64,000 nucleotides of DNA from CAYWWM01 sp965198025 (GTDB lineage: Bacteria > Acidobacteriota > Terriglobia > 2-12-FULL-54-10): contig OZ240237.1 in assembly GCA_965198025.1 (NCBI GenBank), forward strand, positions 1,302,001 to 1,366,000. Reading direction: 5' to 3'. A model generated the notes under the pieces. That model was not told where the DNA came from. It saw nothing but the letters and a program-made list of their open reading frames with translations, and searched no databases. Shown here piece after piece: positions 25,434-34,445 of this stretch (its first letter is position 1; each line of letters begins with the position of its first letter). The position numbers and the translations under genes are program-made.

Positions 25434-27452
25434 TTAGTTTGTAGCAGCCAAATGCTCCCATTGTTCTGTTGCCCGGCGCACGAGATAGGGGATGTCCGAT
25501 TCGAGCAGATAACGCGAGCGTACCAATTCCTGGGCGGCGGCTTCAATCCTGGCAAGGTAGTCCTCGCGTGACGCGTAGCGCTCCTGGATGGAAAGACGCG
25601 GGTCGTTTCCTGTTTCTCGCTCGGCCTTGGTGCGCGGCAATGGAAAGAACGAGCCAACCATGTTGTAGAGCGAATCGGGCGCGCCGATGCGCGGGTCGCG
25701 GAGGTTCCACCCAGCGTAAGTCCCGAGTGGGACTTGGATTTCCGGGAGGCGGAGGCCGGCGGTCTCGTTCCCGTCCGCATCCACTTGCGGGACCAGGATC
25801 GGAAAGGGGCTGCCAAGATTCGGCGGGTCAATCGTGACGACGCCCTTGCTTGCGAAATCAGGCCCGTAGTCGGCACGCCAGGCGCGGTGCCAGAGAGTCG
25901 GAACCGCGACTCCGGGGATTTCCGGGAAGTGCAGCGCGGAGGGTTGAACGAGCTGTTCCGCGGCAATGCGGGGATAGGCGGAAGCGGGAGGTTCCTTGGC
26001 GCTCGTGACCCAGTCCTGCAGACCGACCAGCAGGGCTCGCATCAGGTAGCGGTAATCGTTGGGGTTCGAAAGATGCCGGGTGTCCCGCTGCCGGGGAGGA
26101 AATACGCCGGGACCGTGCTGGGTGCCAGCAAAAAAATAGATACGCGTGGTCGCGGGCTGCTCCATGTCGTTCCGGGCGTCTACGGTCGAGTGGATCAGCG
26201 ATGCGGCGCGCCCCCAATACTCGTAGGACCCATTGGTGTAGAAAATCTTCGGAACGATGTCCTCCGCCTGCGCGCGGTCGAGCAGTCCCTGTCGCAGGCC
26301 GGTTTCCGGGTCCCGCTGCGGCAAGTCGCTGAACGGGAAGAGATCCGTCGGATAAAACGTGTTCAGCATCAGGTGACCGTCACGTGAAGGCTGCGCAAAC
26401 CGATGATTGAAGCTGCCGCGGCCTGCGCCGGCGACGTGCGCCCAAACGCCATCAAAAACCTGGCGGCCCTGCTCGTCGCGATTGAAAGCGTCATAGAGAA
26501 ACTTGCGCAGAAAGCGGCCGCTTTGGGAGGTCCCGTACCCGATGGCGTGTTCTACGTATGTGTGTGGGTTGCCAATCGAAGATGCTCCAGGCCCGCCATG
26601 CTTCAGGAACGACATGAAATCACGCACGGCAGCGGGTCCGAGTCCCACGAGGGGCGGATCCTGTGACTGGTAAACGACCTCATAGAACTTGCCCGGCTCA
26701 AAACCCGCGTCCATTTCGACACTGTCGCCGCGAAACTTCCACTGGCTGCGCGGGATCGTATGACGAGGGCCGTCGCTCCGGTCGCGCACTGTCAGTGTGA
26801 CGGATGGGTCGTCCGGATTCCTGACGGGATAGGGCTTGTGATTGCGGTCAGAGAGCGGAAAGCTGTGAACTCTTTCCGAAGGAACGAACTCGGAACGCAC
26901 GATCCCGGTGATTCCTTCTGCGACTGAGGGGTAGAGGCGCACCAGACCCGGGCGGTCCGGCATGTCCGGCTGCCAACCCAGCCAGACCAGTGTGTAGCCC
27001 TGCTCCATGAGGAGGCCGTCGCCGAACTCGAGGGCGGTGCGAGGGTCGAGCGATCGGGCCGCCAGGTTGAACAGACCCAGGATTCCCTTGCCCCCGCGGT
27101 TCGAGACTTCGTACAGCACGGTCCCGTTGCTCTTCGAGCTGTCTCGCGGGCGTAGCATATAGAGATCTGAGGAAAATTCGACGCGACCGGCAGCGTTACG
27201 CGGAGCGAGTGCCACGTCGGTGATGATGCCGTTCGGTGCGCTCGTAGGATCCACGGCGAAATGCACTCGGGCGATGATCCGCTCGTACGGGCCAACGTCT
27301 CCGAAGGACTGTCCGGCCAGGACGTCGGATCGCTCGATCACGTCAATCCGGGTCACCGCGGCTTGCGAGACTGCCGCAAACCAAACGATGGCAAAAGCGA
27401 TGCGTGCAATGGCAAAACGGTTCGTTCGGTTTTCTCGGGTAATGGGGTCCAT
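25434..27452 (-). CDS. Exported alpha/beta hydrolase of Abhydrolase_10 type
   Basis: A 672-residue protein. After a signal peptide (IAFAIVWFAAVSQAAV) the N-terminal beta domain has FGDVGPYERIIARVHFAVDP, characteristic of this family. The hydrolase core has YEVSNRGGKGILGLFN and the nucleophile elbow GYGTSQSGRFLRKFLYD near residue 340, with an intact G-x-S-x-G. The substrate is unknown. Start ATG 27452 has GGAGG nine bases upstream; an earlier ATG at 27485 lies only ten bases after a TATAAT box (27500-27495, minus strand) and is unlikely. It is divergent from the Vgb-like gene. Confidence 0.85.
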   Translation of the reverse strand: MDPITRENRTNRFAIARIAFAIVWFAAVSQAAVTRIDVIERSDVLAGQSFGDVGPYERIIARVHFAVDPTSAPNGIITDVALAPRNAAGRVEFSSDLYMLRPRDSSKSNGTVLYEVSNRGGKGILGLFNLAARSLDPRTALEFGDGLLMEQGYTLVWLGWQPDMPDRPGLVRLYPSVAEGITGIVRSEFVPSERVHSFPLSDRNHKPYPVRNPDDPSVTLTVRDRSDGPRHTIPRSQWKFRGDSVEMDAGFEPGKFYEVVYQSQDPPLVGLGPAAVRDFMSFLKHGGPGASSIGNPHTYVEHAIGYGTSQSGRFLRKFLYDAFNRDEQGRQVFDGVWAHVAGAGRGSFNHRFAQPSRDGHLMLNTFYPTDLFPFSDLPQRDPETGLRQGLLDRAQAEDIVPKIFYTNGSYEYWGRAASLIHSTVDARNDMEQPATTRIYFFAGTQHGPGVFPPRQRDTRHLSNPNDYRYLMRALLVGLQDWVTSAKEPPASAYPRIAAEQLVQPSALHFPEIPGVAVPTLWHRAWRADYGPDFASKGVVTIDPPNLGSPFPILVPQVDADGNETAGLRLPEIQVPLGTYAGWNLRDPRIGAPDSLYNMVGSFFPLPRTKAERETGNDPRLSIQERYASREDYLARIEAAAQELVRSRYLLESDIPYLVRRATEQWEHLAATN

Positions 27453-27494
27453 GGGCGAACGCCTCCGGGTTGGGGTCTTGATCATGATGGAGTC

Positions 27495-27500
27495 ATTATA
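27495..27500 (-). promoter_or_regulatory. TATAAT -10 box of the Abhydrolase_10 gene
   Basis: Perfect TATAAT on the minus strand, about 43 bases before the chosen start at 27452. No clear -35 box was found. It helps rule out the ATG at 27485. Confidence 0.4.
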
Positions 27501-27582
27501 CTCCGGGCAATTCCTATGCAGCGGATCCGATCGGTGGTTCATGGTGGGGAATTATTCACTCCTGCCGAGCAGTTGTTTCGGC

Positions 27583-27588
27583 TATAAT
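27583..27588 (+). promoter_or_regulatory. TATAAT -10 box upstream of the Vgb-like gene
   Basis: Perfect TATAAT about 100 bases before ATG 27686. No good -35 box is visible. Confidence 0.35.
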
Positions 27589-27685
27589 GAGTGCGAATCC
27601 GCCGTAGACAGCGGGGAGGTGGCGGAATCATATCCTACGCATCCAGCGGCAGAGAGCTGCTGAGAGTCTATACCGAGGAGCAACA

Positions 27686-29380
27686 ATGACGAAGCAACGG
27701 TTATTGGGAGTGATGCTGGCGGGTCTGCTCGCGATGGGTTTGTTTGCGATGCCGGACCTGGTCAATGCGCAGAATTCGTCCGCAGCGCTGACCGGACAGG
27801 TCAGCTCGCAAGAGGAAGGCAACATGGAGGGCGTGCTGGTGACGGTGCGCCGGGATGGAGCCAAGTTCACGGTGACAGTGGTGAGCGACGCGCAGGGCCG
27901 CTACAGCTTTCCAGCGGACCGGCTGGAGCCGGGACAGTATTCCGTCCGCATCCGCGCGGTGGGATATGAAATGGCGAACCCGGGCGCGGTCACGGTGGCC
28001 TCTGGAAGAACAGCTCAGCTCGATCTGAGGCTCAACCAGGCGGCCGATCTCGCCTATCAGCTCTCGAACGGTGAGTGGCTGGCTAGCTTTCCAGGAACGC
28101 ACGAGCAGAAGGAAATGTTTCTGGGTTGCGTCTCCTGCCATACGCTGGAGCGGATCGTGCGCTCCCGGTACACCGCCCAGGAGTTCGCGCAAGTGGTGAA
28201 CCGGATGCGCACCTACGCACAAGGTTCGACGCCGCTGCGTCCCCAGAGGCGGCAGGGAAGCGGGGATGGCGGGGGGATGGGCGCTCCGACAGGGAACCAG
28301 AATGAGCGGGCCATCCGGCTGGGAGAGTATGCCGCTACAGTAAACCTGAGTTCTTCCTCGACCTGGCAATATCCGCTCAAGACCCTCCCGCGGCCAAGCG
28401 GCAAAGGAACGCGCGTGATCATCACGGAATACGATCTGCCGCGGCCGGAGACGCTGCCGCATGACGCCATCGTGGACCAGGACGGGATGGTATGGTACGG
28501 CGACTTCGGTTCGCAGTATCTCGGAGTGCTCAATCCGAGAACCTTGGAGATCCAAGAGTACCCGATCCCGCTGACGAAACCCGGAGCTGCGACCGGCTTC
28601 CTGGATATGAATTTCGATCCGGACGGAAACATCTGGCTGGGGATGATGATGCAGGGCGTGATGCAGAGATTCGACCCGCGGACGGGGACCTTCCAGAATT
28701 GGAAGAACCCGAAGTACGACCAGGGCGACGCAGCCCGGACGGCGATGGTGACGCCGAATCGGATGGATGTAGATGGCAAGGTCTGGGTAGGCGCTGACGA
28801 TGAATACCAGGTGGACATCGCCTCGGGCGAATGGGTGGCGATTGACTACCAGAAGGGCCGCTCGCCCAGCGAACCCAACTACAACGACCGAATCAGCTCC
28901 TACGGGGTGGCGGTCGACTCGCAGAACAACTTCTACGGTCTGAACCTGGGCAACACGTACGTCACGCGGGTGGATGCCCAGACGATGAACGTCACACCGT
29001 TCGCGACTCCTACGCCGAACTCGGGACCGCGGCGCGGCCACATGGACCCGCAGGATCGGTTGTGGTTTGCGGAGTTTCGCGGCAACCGGATCGGCATGTT
29101 CGACACCAAGACACAGCAGTTCAAGGAATATGAAATGGCTGTGGAGTGGACGAATCCCTACGACGCAATTTCCGACCGGGCCGGCTTCGCTTGGGGCGGC
29201 GGCATGACCAATGACTATGTTGGGCGTGTCAATACGCAGACGGGTGAGACTACCATGTACCTGTTGCCGGGCACCACCAACATCCGGCGCGTCGACGTCG
29301 ACAATTCAACCAACCCGCCTTCGTTCTGGGTGGGTGACAACCTCGGAGCTACGCTCCTCCGGGTGGAGCCGCTCGAGTAG
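27686..29380 (+). CDS. Exported heme-binding Vgb-like propeller with carboxypeptidase-regulatory domain
   Basis: A 564-residue protein with three parts. A signal peptide (LLAMGLFAMPDLVNAQ) is followed by a carboxypeptidase-regulatory-like beta domain at 32-115 (SYSFPADRLEPGQYSVRIR type). Next is a short helical segment with CVSCH near 148-152, a c-type heme site. From about 235 there is a six-bladed propeller like virginiamycin B lyase and SMP-30-like proteins (HDAIVDQDGMVWYGDFGSQYLG, GNIWLGMMMQGVMQRFD, DRLWFAEFRGNRIGMFD). The substrate is unknown. ATG 27686 has GAGGAG five bases upstream. Its stop is followed by a strong inverted repeat. Confidence 0.85.
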   Translation: MTKQRLLGVMLAGLLAMGLFAMPDLVNAQNSSAALTGQVSSQEEGNMEGVLVTVRRDGAKFTVTVVSDAQGRYSFPADRLEPGQYSVRIRAVGYEMANPGAVTVASGRTAQLDLRLNQAADLAYQLSNGEWLASFPGTHEQKEMFLGCVSCHTLERIVRSRYTAQEFAQVVNRMRTYAQGSTPLRPQRRQGSGDGGGMGAPTGNQNERAIRLGEYAATVNLSSSSTWQYPLKTLPRPSGKGTRVIITEYDLPRPETLPHDAIVDQDGMVWYGDFGSQYLGVLNPRTLEIQEYPIPLTKPGAATGFLDMNFDPDGNIWLGMMMQGVMQRFDPRTGTFQNWKNPKYDQGDAARTAMVTPNRMDVDGKVWVGADDEYQVDIASGEWVAIDYQKGRSPSEPNYNDRISSYGVAVDSQNNFYGLNLGNTYVTRVDAQTMNVTPFATPTPNSGPRRGHMDPQDRLWFAEFRGNRIGMFDTKTQQFKEYEMAVEWTNPYDAISDRAGFAWGGGMTNDYVGRVNTQTGETTMYLLPGTTNIRRVDVDNSTNPPSFWVGDNLGATLLRVEPLE

Positions 29381-29391
29381 CGCAACTTCCT

Positions 29392-29431
29392 CCCGCCAAG
29401 GCGTCTCGACCACCCGGGATGCCTTGGCGGG
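29392..29431 (+). terminator. Inverted repeat after the Vgb-like gene
   Basis: CCCGCCAAGGC (29392-29402) and GCCTTGGCGGG (29421-29431) pair perfectly over 11 bases with an 18-base loop, 12 bases after the stop codon. The following bases are pyrimidine-rich (ATTCCACTCCTCCCTCTAG), so termination is plausible. The remaining gap to 29787 holds nothing I can identify. Confidence 0.5.
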
Positions 29432-29787
29432 ATTCCACTCCTCCCTCTAGTCTTTCCTGTCAAGCCGAGAAACCACGTATCCATAGTCCTCTTGGATTGT
29501 GCCTGAGATTAAGAACTCCACCGGAAGCTGGAGTTTTGCAACCCATTGGCGGGAATAGGATTGTGGGCGAAAATCGTTGGTTCCGAGGCCTGCAAAGAGA
29601 TTTCTTTAAGTAGAATAGCACTCGTGCCTGAGTGGTTTGGCTCAGAGCCAGCGATTGGACGGATTCGACTGTGCCCACAACCCACGTGCCTGCGTATAGT
29701 TGCGAGGGTTCTTGATTCGCGGCAATCGGGTTGCTGGCAGAAAAAGAAGGGAGTTCCGTGTATCGCAAATCTTGCAGGAGGTAATGC

Positions 29788-30768
29788 ATGGCAGAGAAAG
29801 ATAGCTTCGCAGCTAAGGGAACCCCGGCAGCGAGCCAATCGGGGGTGGAACAGCTTGAAATCAAGAGAGTCCTATGCCCGATGGATTTTTCAGAATTTTC
29901 CCGGCGCGCGTTCCAATACTCAGTGAGCATGGCCAGGCATTTTGGAGCCCGGTTGTTGATTCAGCACACAGCCCATCTGGGGACGTATACGGCATTGGAG
30001 GGAGTGGGTCCGCCCATCATGGATGCGGACGTACACGGTCAGATCCAACGAGCGCGAGAGGAAATCAGGAAGCTTCTGATCGAGACAGGAGTCGATTCGT
30101 CCGAAGTAACGATCTTGCTGAACGAGGGGGACGCCGCCAACCGCATCCTGGAAACCATTGCGCAGGAGCGGGTGGATCTGGTGGTGATGGGAACCCACGG
30201 CCATAAGGGATTCAGGCGGCTGGCGGTCGGCTCCGTGACGGAACGGTTGATTCATCTGGCAGTCTGCCCGGTGTTCGTCGTGAGTCAGCCGAAGAAGGAC
30301 TTTGTGGATGTCGGTGGGGAAGAACGGCTGAAGACGATTGTTCTGGCAACGGACTTTTCGAAGTCGTCCGACCGGACTTTGACCTACGCGCTCAAGTGGG
30401 CCTACGAATGGAAGGCCAAAATCGTGCTGTTTCATTCCGTCGAACAGCCAGCCCCGGCAATGAAAGGGCTCGTAGACCTGTTCCCCGAATATAACCCGTA
30501 CTTCGAACGGCAGGTTGCAAGCGCCTGGGGGAAAATCCCTGGCTTGGTTCCCGAAGAGGTTAAATCGCGCTGTGAGGTCGTTTATGAGATTCGGCACGGG
30601 AATCCCAAGGAAGAGATTCTGAAGGTGGCGGATGAGAAGGATGCAGACTTGATCATGACGGGAGCACGGGGAGCGAGGAGTTCCGGTACGCTGTGGGGTT
30701 CGGTAAGTTCCGCCGTGGTGCGAGACGGGCGGTACCCTGTAGTGGTTGTTCGGGAGCTTTCCCTCTAG
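29788..30768 (+). CDS. Universal stress protein, two tandem UspA domains
   Basis: A 326-residue cytoplasmic protein with two Usp domains. Domain 1 (about 22-165) starts KRVLCPMDFSEFS-like and has MGTHGHKGFRRLAVGSVTER, matching the G-2x-G-9x-G(S/T) ATP loop. Domain 2 (about 180-320) starts TIVLATDFSKSS and ends ARGARSSGTLWGSVSSAVV with a looser loop. Such proteins bind ATP or AMP and help stress survival. Start ATG 29788 has AGGAGG six bases upstream. It stands alone. Confidence 0.92.
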   Translation: MAEKDSFAAKGTPAASQSGVEQLEIKRVLCPMDFSEFSRRAFQYSVSMARHFGARLLIQHTAHLGTYTALEGVGPPIMDADVHGQIQRAREEIRKLLIETGVDSSEVTILLNEGDAANRILETIAQERVDLVVMGTHGHKGFRRLAVGSVTERLIHLAVCPVFVVSQPKKDFVDVGGEERLKTIVLATDFSKSSDRTLTYALKWAYEWKAKIVLFHSVEQPAPAMKGLVDLFPEYNPYFERQVASAWGKIPGLVPEEVKSRCEVVYEIRHGNPKEEILKVADEKDADLIMTGARGARSSGTLWGSVSSAVVRDGRYPVVVVRELSL

Positions 30769-31315
30769 GACGCATTCCCATGCCTCCTGAAGGGCTTGCC
30801 GGGATTGACCCACCGATCAGCCGCTCCCGGCACTGTGGCCCCCTGCAAAAGGCCCTCCGCATCCATCTTGTTCCGGAGCCAGGCAAGAACCGTTTGTTCC
30901 AGGCGAGCAAGATCCCCCGTCCGGCTTCAGCGAAACCAAAGTTTCGCCCTTATTATCCATCAGGTCTGATGGCAGGAAGAGCCTTGTCATGATAGTCTCC
31001 CGGAACGAACTCCATCAGCCAGCACTCGTCGCACGGCTCCAGTGCTTTTCGGCGAGTAATTTCCGCCGCTTCCATTTTAGGGCCTTTTTCTCCAGAAACA
31101 AGAGAAGCAAGTCGCGTACCGATAGTAATGCCCCCGGAGGGCACCATGCACGGATCAAGCGAACTATTCCCAAACAATAAGTTGTACGGAATTCTTAAAG
31201 CGAAAGGTAGATTGAGATCATGGAGATATCTGAAAATCTGCGCGATCTGACTCACTTCAGTTGCGCTACCCGGCGCAAATCTGCCATACGGGCTATTTCA
31301 CTGACCACCAAAGCC
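30769..31315. other. Intergenic region, mostly without recognised features
   Basis: A 547-base stretch between the universal stress gene and the end of the RND operon. Apart from a doubtful small frame on the minus strand (30953-31255) I see no gene, hairpin or repeat. Confidence 0.4.
30953..31255 (-). CDS. Doubtful small hypothetical protein
   Basis: A 100-codon frame from a GTG start with no clear ribosome site. The second half reads like a real protein (EITRRKALEPCDECWLMEF, with a CxxC), but I recognise no family. It lies downstream of the RND permease on the same strand. It could be the remnant of a gene. Confidence 0.25.
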   Translation of the reverse strand: MSQIAQIFRYLHDLNLPFALRIPYNLLFGNSSLDPCMVPSGGITIGTRLASLVSGEKGPKMEAAEITRRKALEPCDECWLMEFVPGDYHDKALPAIRPDG

Positions 31316-34300
31316 TTAGGTCCGTGTCCTGCCGAACCGGGCGTACAACGATGGTACCACCACCATATTCAGGGCCGTGGATGACAGCAGTCCGAAGAGA
31401 ATCACCATCGCCATCGGTGCTTGAATCTCGTTGCCGGCTTCGCCCATTCGCAGCGCAATCGGCACCAGTGCCAACGCCGTACCGAACGCCGTCATGAAGA
31501 TCGCTGCCAATCTCTCCGAGGCGCCTTGGATGACCGCTTCCTTGAGATTGGAAACGCCTTCCTTCTCCATCAGATGCCTTACGTGAGAGATCAGCATGAT
31601 GCCGTTGCGCGTGGCGATGCCAAACAGCGTAATAAAGCCGATGAGTGAAGCGACCGAGAGAACTCCTCCGGCCAGGAACACTCCGATCACCCCGCCCACC
31701 AGCGCCAGCGGCAGGTTGAACATGATAATTACGGCGTCGCGCACGGAGCGGAAAGCAGAAAACAGGAGCAGAAAAATTCCGAGGATTACCAAGGCTCCCA
31801 GCCACAGCAACCGCTCGGATGCCTGGGCTTCGCTCTCGAATTGCCCGCCGTATTCGATGTGGTAGCCGCTTGGCAGCGCTACCGCCGCCCCGACGGCCTG
31901 CTGGATGTCATTCACGAGGCTCCGGAGGTCTTGGCCGGCCACGTTACACTGCACCACGATCTTGCGCTGCACGTTTTCTCGGCTGATGAAATTTGGAGCC
32001 CGGTCGTCGCGAATCTCCGACACGGCCGCCAGCGGAATCAGCGGACCTGCCGGGGTATCGAGCATCGTCCGGCGAATGGCTTCGAGCTCTTGGGTGTCGG
32101 TGTCTGGCAAATAGCGAACCACCAGCGGAAAGGCGACTTGGCCTTCCAGGATTTGCCCCACCTGCCGTCCCAGCAGAGCTGTCTGAAGTGTGTCGGCGGC
32201 ATGCCCGGCCGGAAGGCCGTAGCGGGCCAGGGCGGGCCGGTCGAACAGCACCCGGAGTGTCGGGATGTCCGTTTGCTGTTCGACGGAAAGGTCCACCACT
32301 CCTTCGACTTCCAACATCGCGGTCTGGACGCGGCTCGCCAGGTCGCGCAGGGTTGCCAGATCGTTCCCGAAAATCTTCACAGCGACATTCGCCCGCGTGC
32401 CCGAAAGCATGTGATCAATACGGTGCGCGATAGGGCCTCCCACGGTAACGTTCACTCCTGGCAGGAGCGTTGCCCGGTCGCGAATCTCCGCCAGAACCTC
32501 TTCCTTCGGACGGTCCTGCATTCGGAGGGTTACATCCAATTCCGCCGATTCGACACCCTGAACGTGCTCGTCCAATTCCGCGCGTCCCGTACGCCTCGCT
32601 GTCGAGACCACTTCCGGAACCGTCAGCAGAATCCGCTCCAGCTGCCGCCCCAGTTGATCCGACTCCGACAGGCTGGTCCCCGGGAGTGTCACTGCCTGAA
32701 TCGTCAGTGCGCCTTCATTGAACTCCGGCAGGAAGGAGCGACCCATCAAGCGAAAACTGTACACTGCCGCGGCCAGCAACAAGACCGATCCGACCAGAAT
32801 CACCATGGAATGGTTCACCACCCAGCGCACCGTTGGCCGGTAAAGCCACTTTAGCCCCCGTACGAGCAACGGCTCCCGGCCTTGCAGGACCATTCTGGCG
32901 TGTGGCAGCAACAGAAGGCACAATGCCGGAGTGACTGTAAGCGCCACGACCAGCGAAACACCCAGCGCGATGACGTACGCGAACCCCAGCGGTGCGAGCA
33001 GCCGCCCTTCCACGCTTTCGAGCAGAAACAGAGGAACGAAAACCAGGACGATGATAAACGTCGCAAATACAATCGAGCTGCGCACCTCGACGCTGGCACG
33101 ATAGACCACTTCTAAGGCGGACAGACGGTCCGCCGCGGGCTTCTGGCTGTTCTCTCGCAGGCGGCGGAACACGTTCTCCACGTCAATGATCGCGTCGTCC
33201 ACCAACGCTCCGATGGCGATGGCCAGGCCCCCGAGACTCATGGCGTTGATCGTCAATCCTGCCGCTTGCAGACTCAGGACCGCGGCGATGAGAGAAAGCG
33301 GGATCGCCAACAGCGTGATCAGCGAGGCGCGGAAATTTCCAAGAAAGAGCACCACCACCAGGACAACGACCAGCCCGCCTTCGCGCAGCGCCTCAACCAG
33401 GTTCTGGACCGCAGCTTCGATAAAATCGGCTTGCCGAAAGATGGTCTTGTCCGTCCGGACTCCTTCTGGCAGCGTTCCCTGGATTTCATCCAGCACCCCG
33501 TCTAGAGCCCGCGTCAGTGCCAGCGTGTTCACTCCGGGCTGTTTTTGAATTCCCAGGATGACCGCGGCGTTGCCGTCGTGGGAGCCTTCGGCGCGCTTCA
33601 ATGCCTCACCGATACGCACTTCTCCTAGGTCACGGACCAGGATCGGTCGGCCGTTTCGTGAAGCGATCACCGTTTGTTCAATGTCCGAGATCGTGGAGGC
33701 CCGGCCAATGCCTTGCACCAGGTATTCCTGTCCTCCGGACACGCGAAAACCGGCCGAAGTATTGCGATTGGATTCAGCGAGCGCCTCCTCAACTTCGTGC
33801 AGCGAGAGGTCATGTGCTCGGAGTTTCGCAGCGGATAGCAGGACTTGGTATTGCTTTTGCGCCCCGCCGGTAGGGATCACTTGCGAAACGCCAGGGACCG
33901 CCAGCAGACGGCGCCGCACCGTGGTATAGGCGATCGAATAAAGTTCCAGCGGGGAATGGAGGTCCGATTCGAGCGCCACGAACATGATCTCGCCCATGAT
34001 CGAGGAAATCGGTGCCAGGATGACTTCCGTTTCGGGCGGCAACGAGCCTTGTGCCAGATTCAATCTTTCCGTGACCACTTGACGGGTCTGATAGATGTCC
34101 TCGCCCCAATCGAATTCCACCCACACCACGGCCACGCCCACCGACGTCGCCGAGCGCACCCGCCGCACGCCGCTGGCACCGTTCAGCGCTGTCTCCAAAG
34201 GGAAGGTAACCAAGGACTCCATATCCTCCGGCGCCATCCCGGGCGCCTCGGCGAGAACGGTCACGGTCGGGGCCGTCAAGTCCGGCAGGACGTCCACCGG

Positions 34301-34402
34301 AACGGTTGTTGTGATATATCCTCCCCAGACGAGCAAGATAGCGGCCAGGACGACAACGAGCGCCCGATTGTTCAGTGACCACCGAATCAATCCGTTAATC
34401 AT
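31316..34402 (-). CDS. Heavy-metal RND efflux permease (CusA/CzcA family)
   Basis: About 1028 residues, full length for an inner-membrane RND proton antiporter. The N-terminal helix is followed by VDVLPDLTAPTVTVLAEAPG, typical of HME-RND permeases. The TM4 motif reads IGALVDDAIIDVENVFRRL, with the Asp and Glu used in proton relay. The second half repeats the layout (FLPEFNEGALTIQAVTLPG, then the late helices). The metal cannot be fixed from sequence; Cu/Ag or Co/Zn/Cd are the usual options. ATG 34402 follows a GGGGA; an in-frame start nine codons earlier is possible. Last gene of a four-gene operon. Confidence 0.93.
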   Translation of the reverse strand: MINGLIRWSLNNRALVVVLAAILLVWGGYITTTVPVDVLPDLTAPTVTVLAEAPGMAPEDMESLVTFPLETALNGASGVRRVRSATSVGVAVVWVEFDWGEDIYQTRQVVTERLNLAQGSLPPETEVILAPISSIMGEIMFVALESDLHSPLELYSIAYTTVRRRLLAVPGVSQVIPTGGAQKQYQVLLSAAKLRAHDLSLHEVEEALAESNRNTSAGFRVSGGQEYLVQGIGRASTISDIEQTVIASRNGRPILVRDLGEVRIGEALKRAEGSHDGNAAVILGIQKQPGVNTLALTRALDGVLDEIQGTLPEGVRTDKTIFRQADFIEAAVQNLVEALREGGLVVVLVVVLFLGNFRASLITLLAIPLSLIAAVLSLQAAGLTINAMSLGGLAIAIGALVDDAIIDVENVFRRLRENSQKPAADRLSALEVVYRASVEVRSSIVFATFIIVLVFVPLFLLESVEGRLLAPLGFAYVIALGVSLVVALTVTPALCLLLLPHARMVLQGREPLLVRGLKWLYRPTVRWVVNHSMVILVGSVLLLAAAVYSFRLMGRSFLPEFNEGALTIQAVTLPGTSLSESDQLGRQLERILLTVPEVVSTARRTGRAELDEHVQGVESAELDVTLRMQDRPKEEVLAEIRDRATLLPGVNVTVGGPIAHRIDHMLSGTRANVAVKIFGNDLATLRDLASRVQTAMLEVEGVVDLSVEQQTDIPTLRVLFDRPALARYGLPAGHAADTLQTALLGRQVGQILEGQVAFPLVVRYLPDTDTQELEAIRRTMLDTPAGPLIPLAAVSEIRDDRAPNFISRENVQRKIVVQCNVAGQDLRSLVNDIQQAVGAAVALPSGYHIEYGGQFESEAQASERLLWLGALVILGIFLLLFSAFRSVRDAVIIMFNLPLALVGGVIGVFLAGGVLSVASLIGFITLFGIATRNGIMLISHVRHLMEKEGVSNLKEAVIQGASERLAAIFMTAFGTALALVPIALRMGEAGNEIQAPMAMVILFGLLSSTALNMVVVPSLYARFGRTRT

Positions 34403-34445
34403 CAGCTTTCCCCTTGCCAGTTGACTCAATCAGCAACAAACAACC

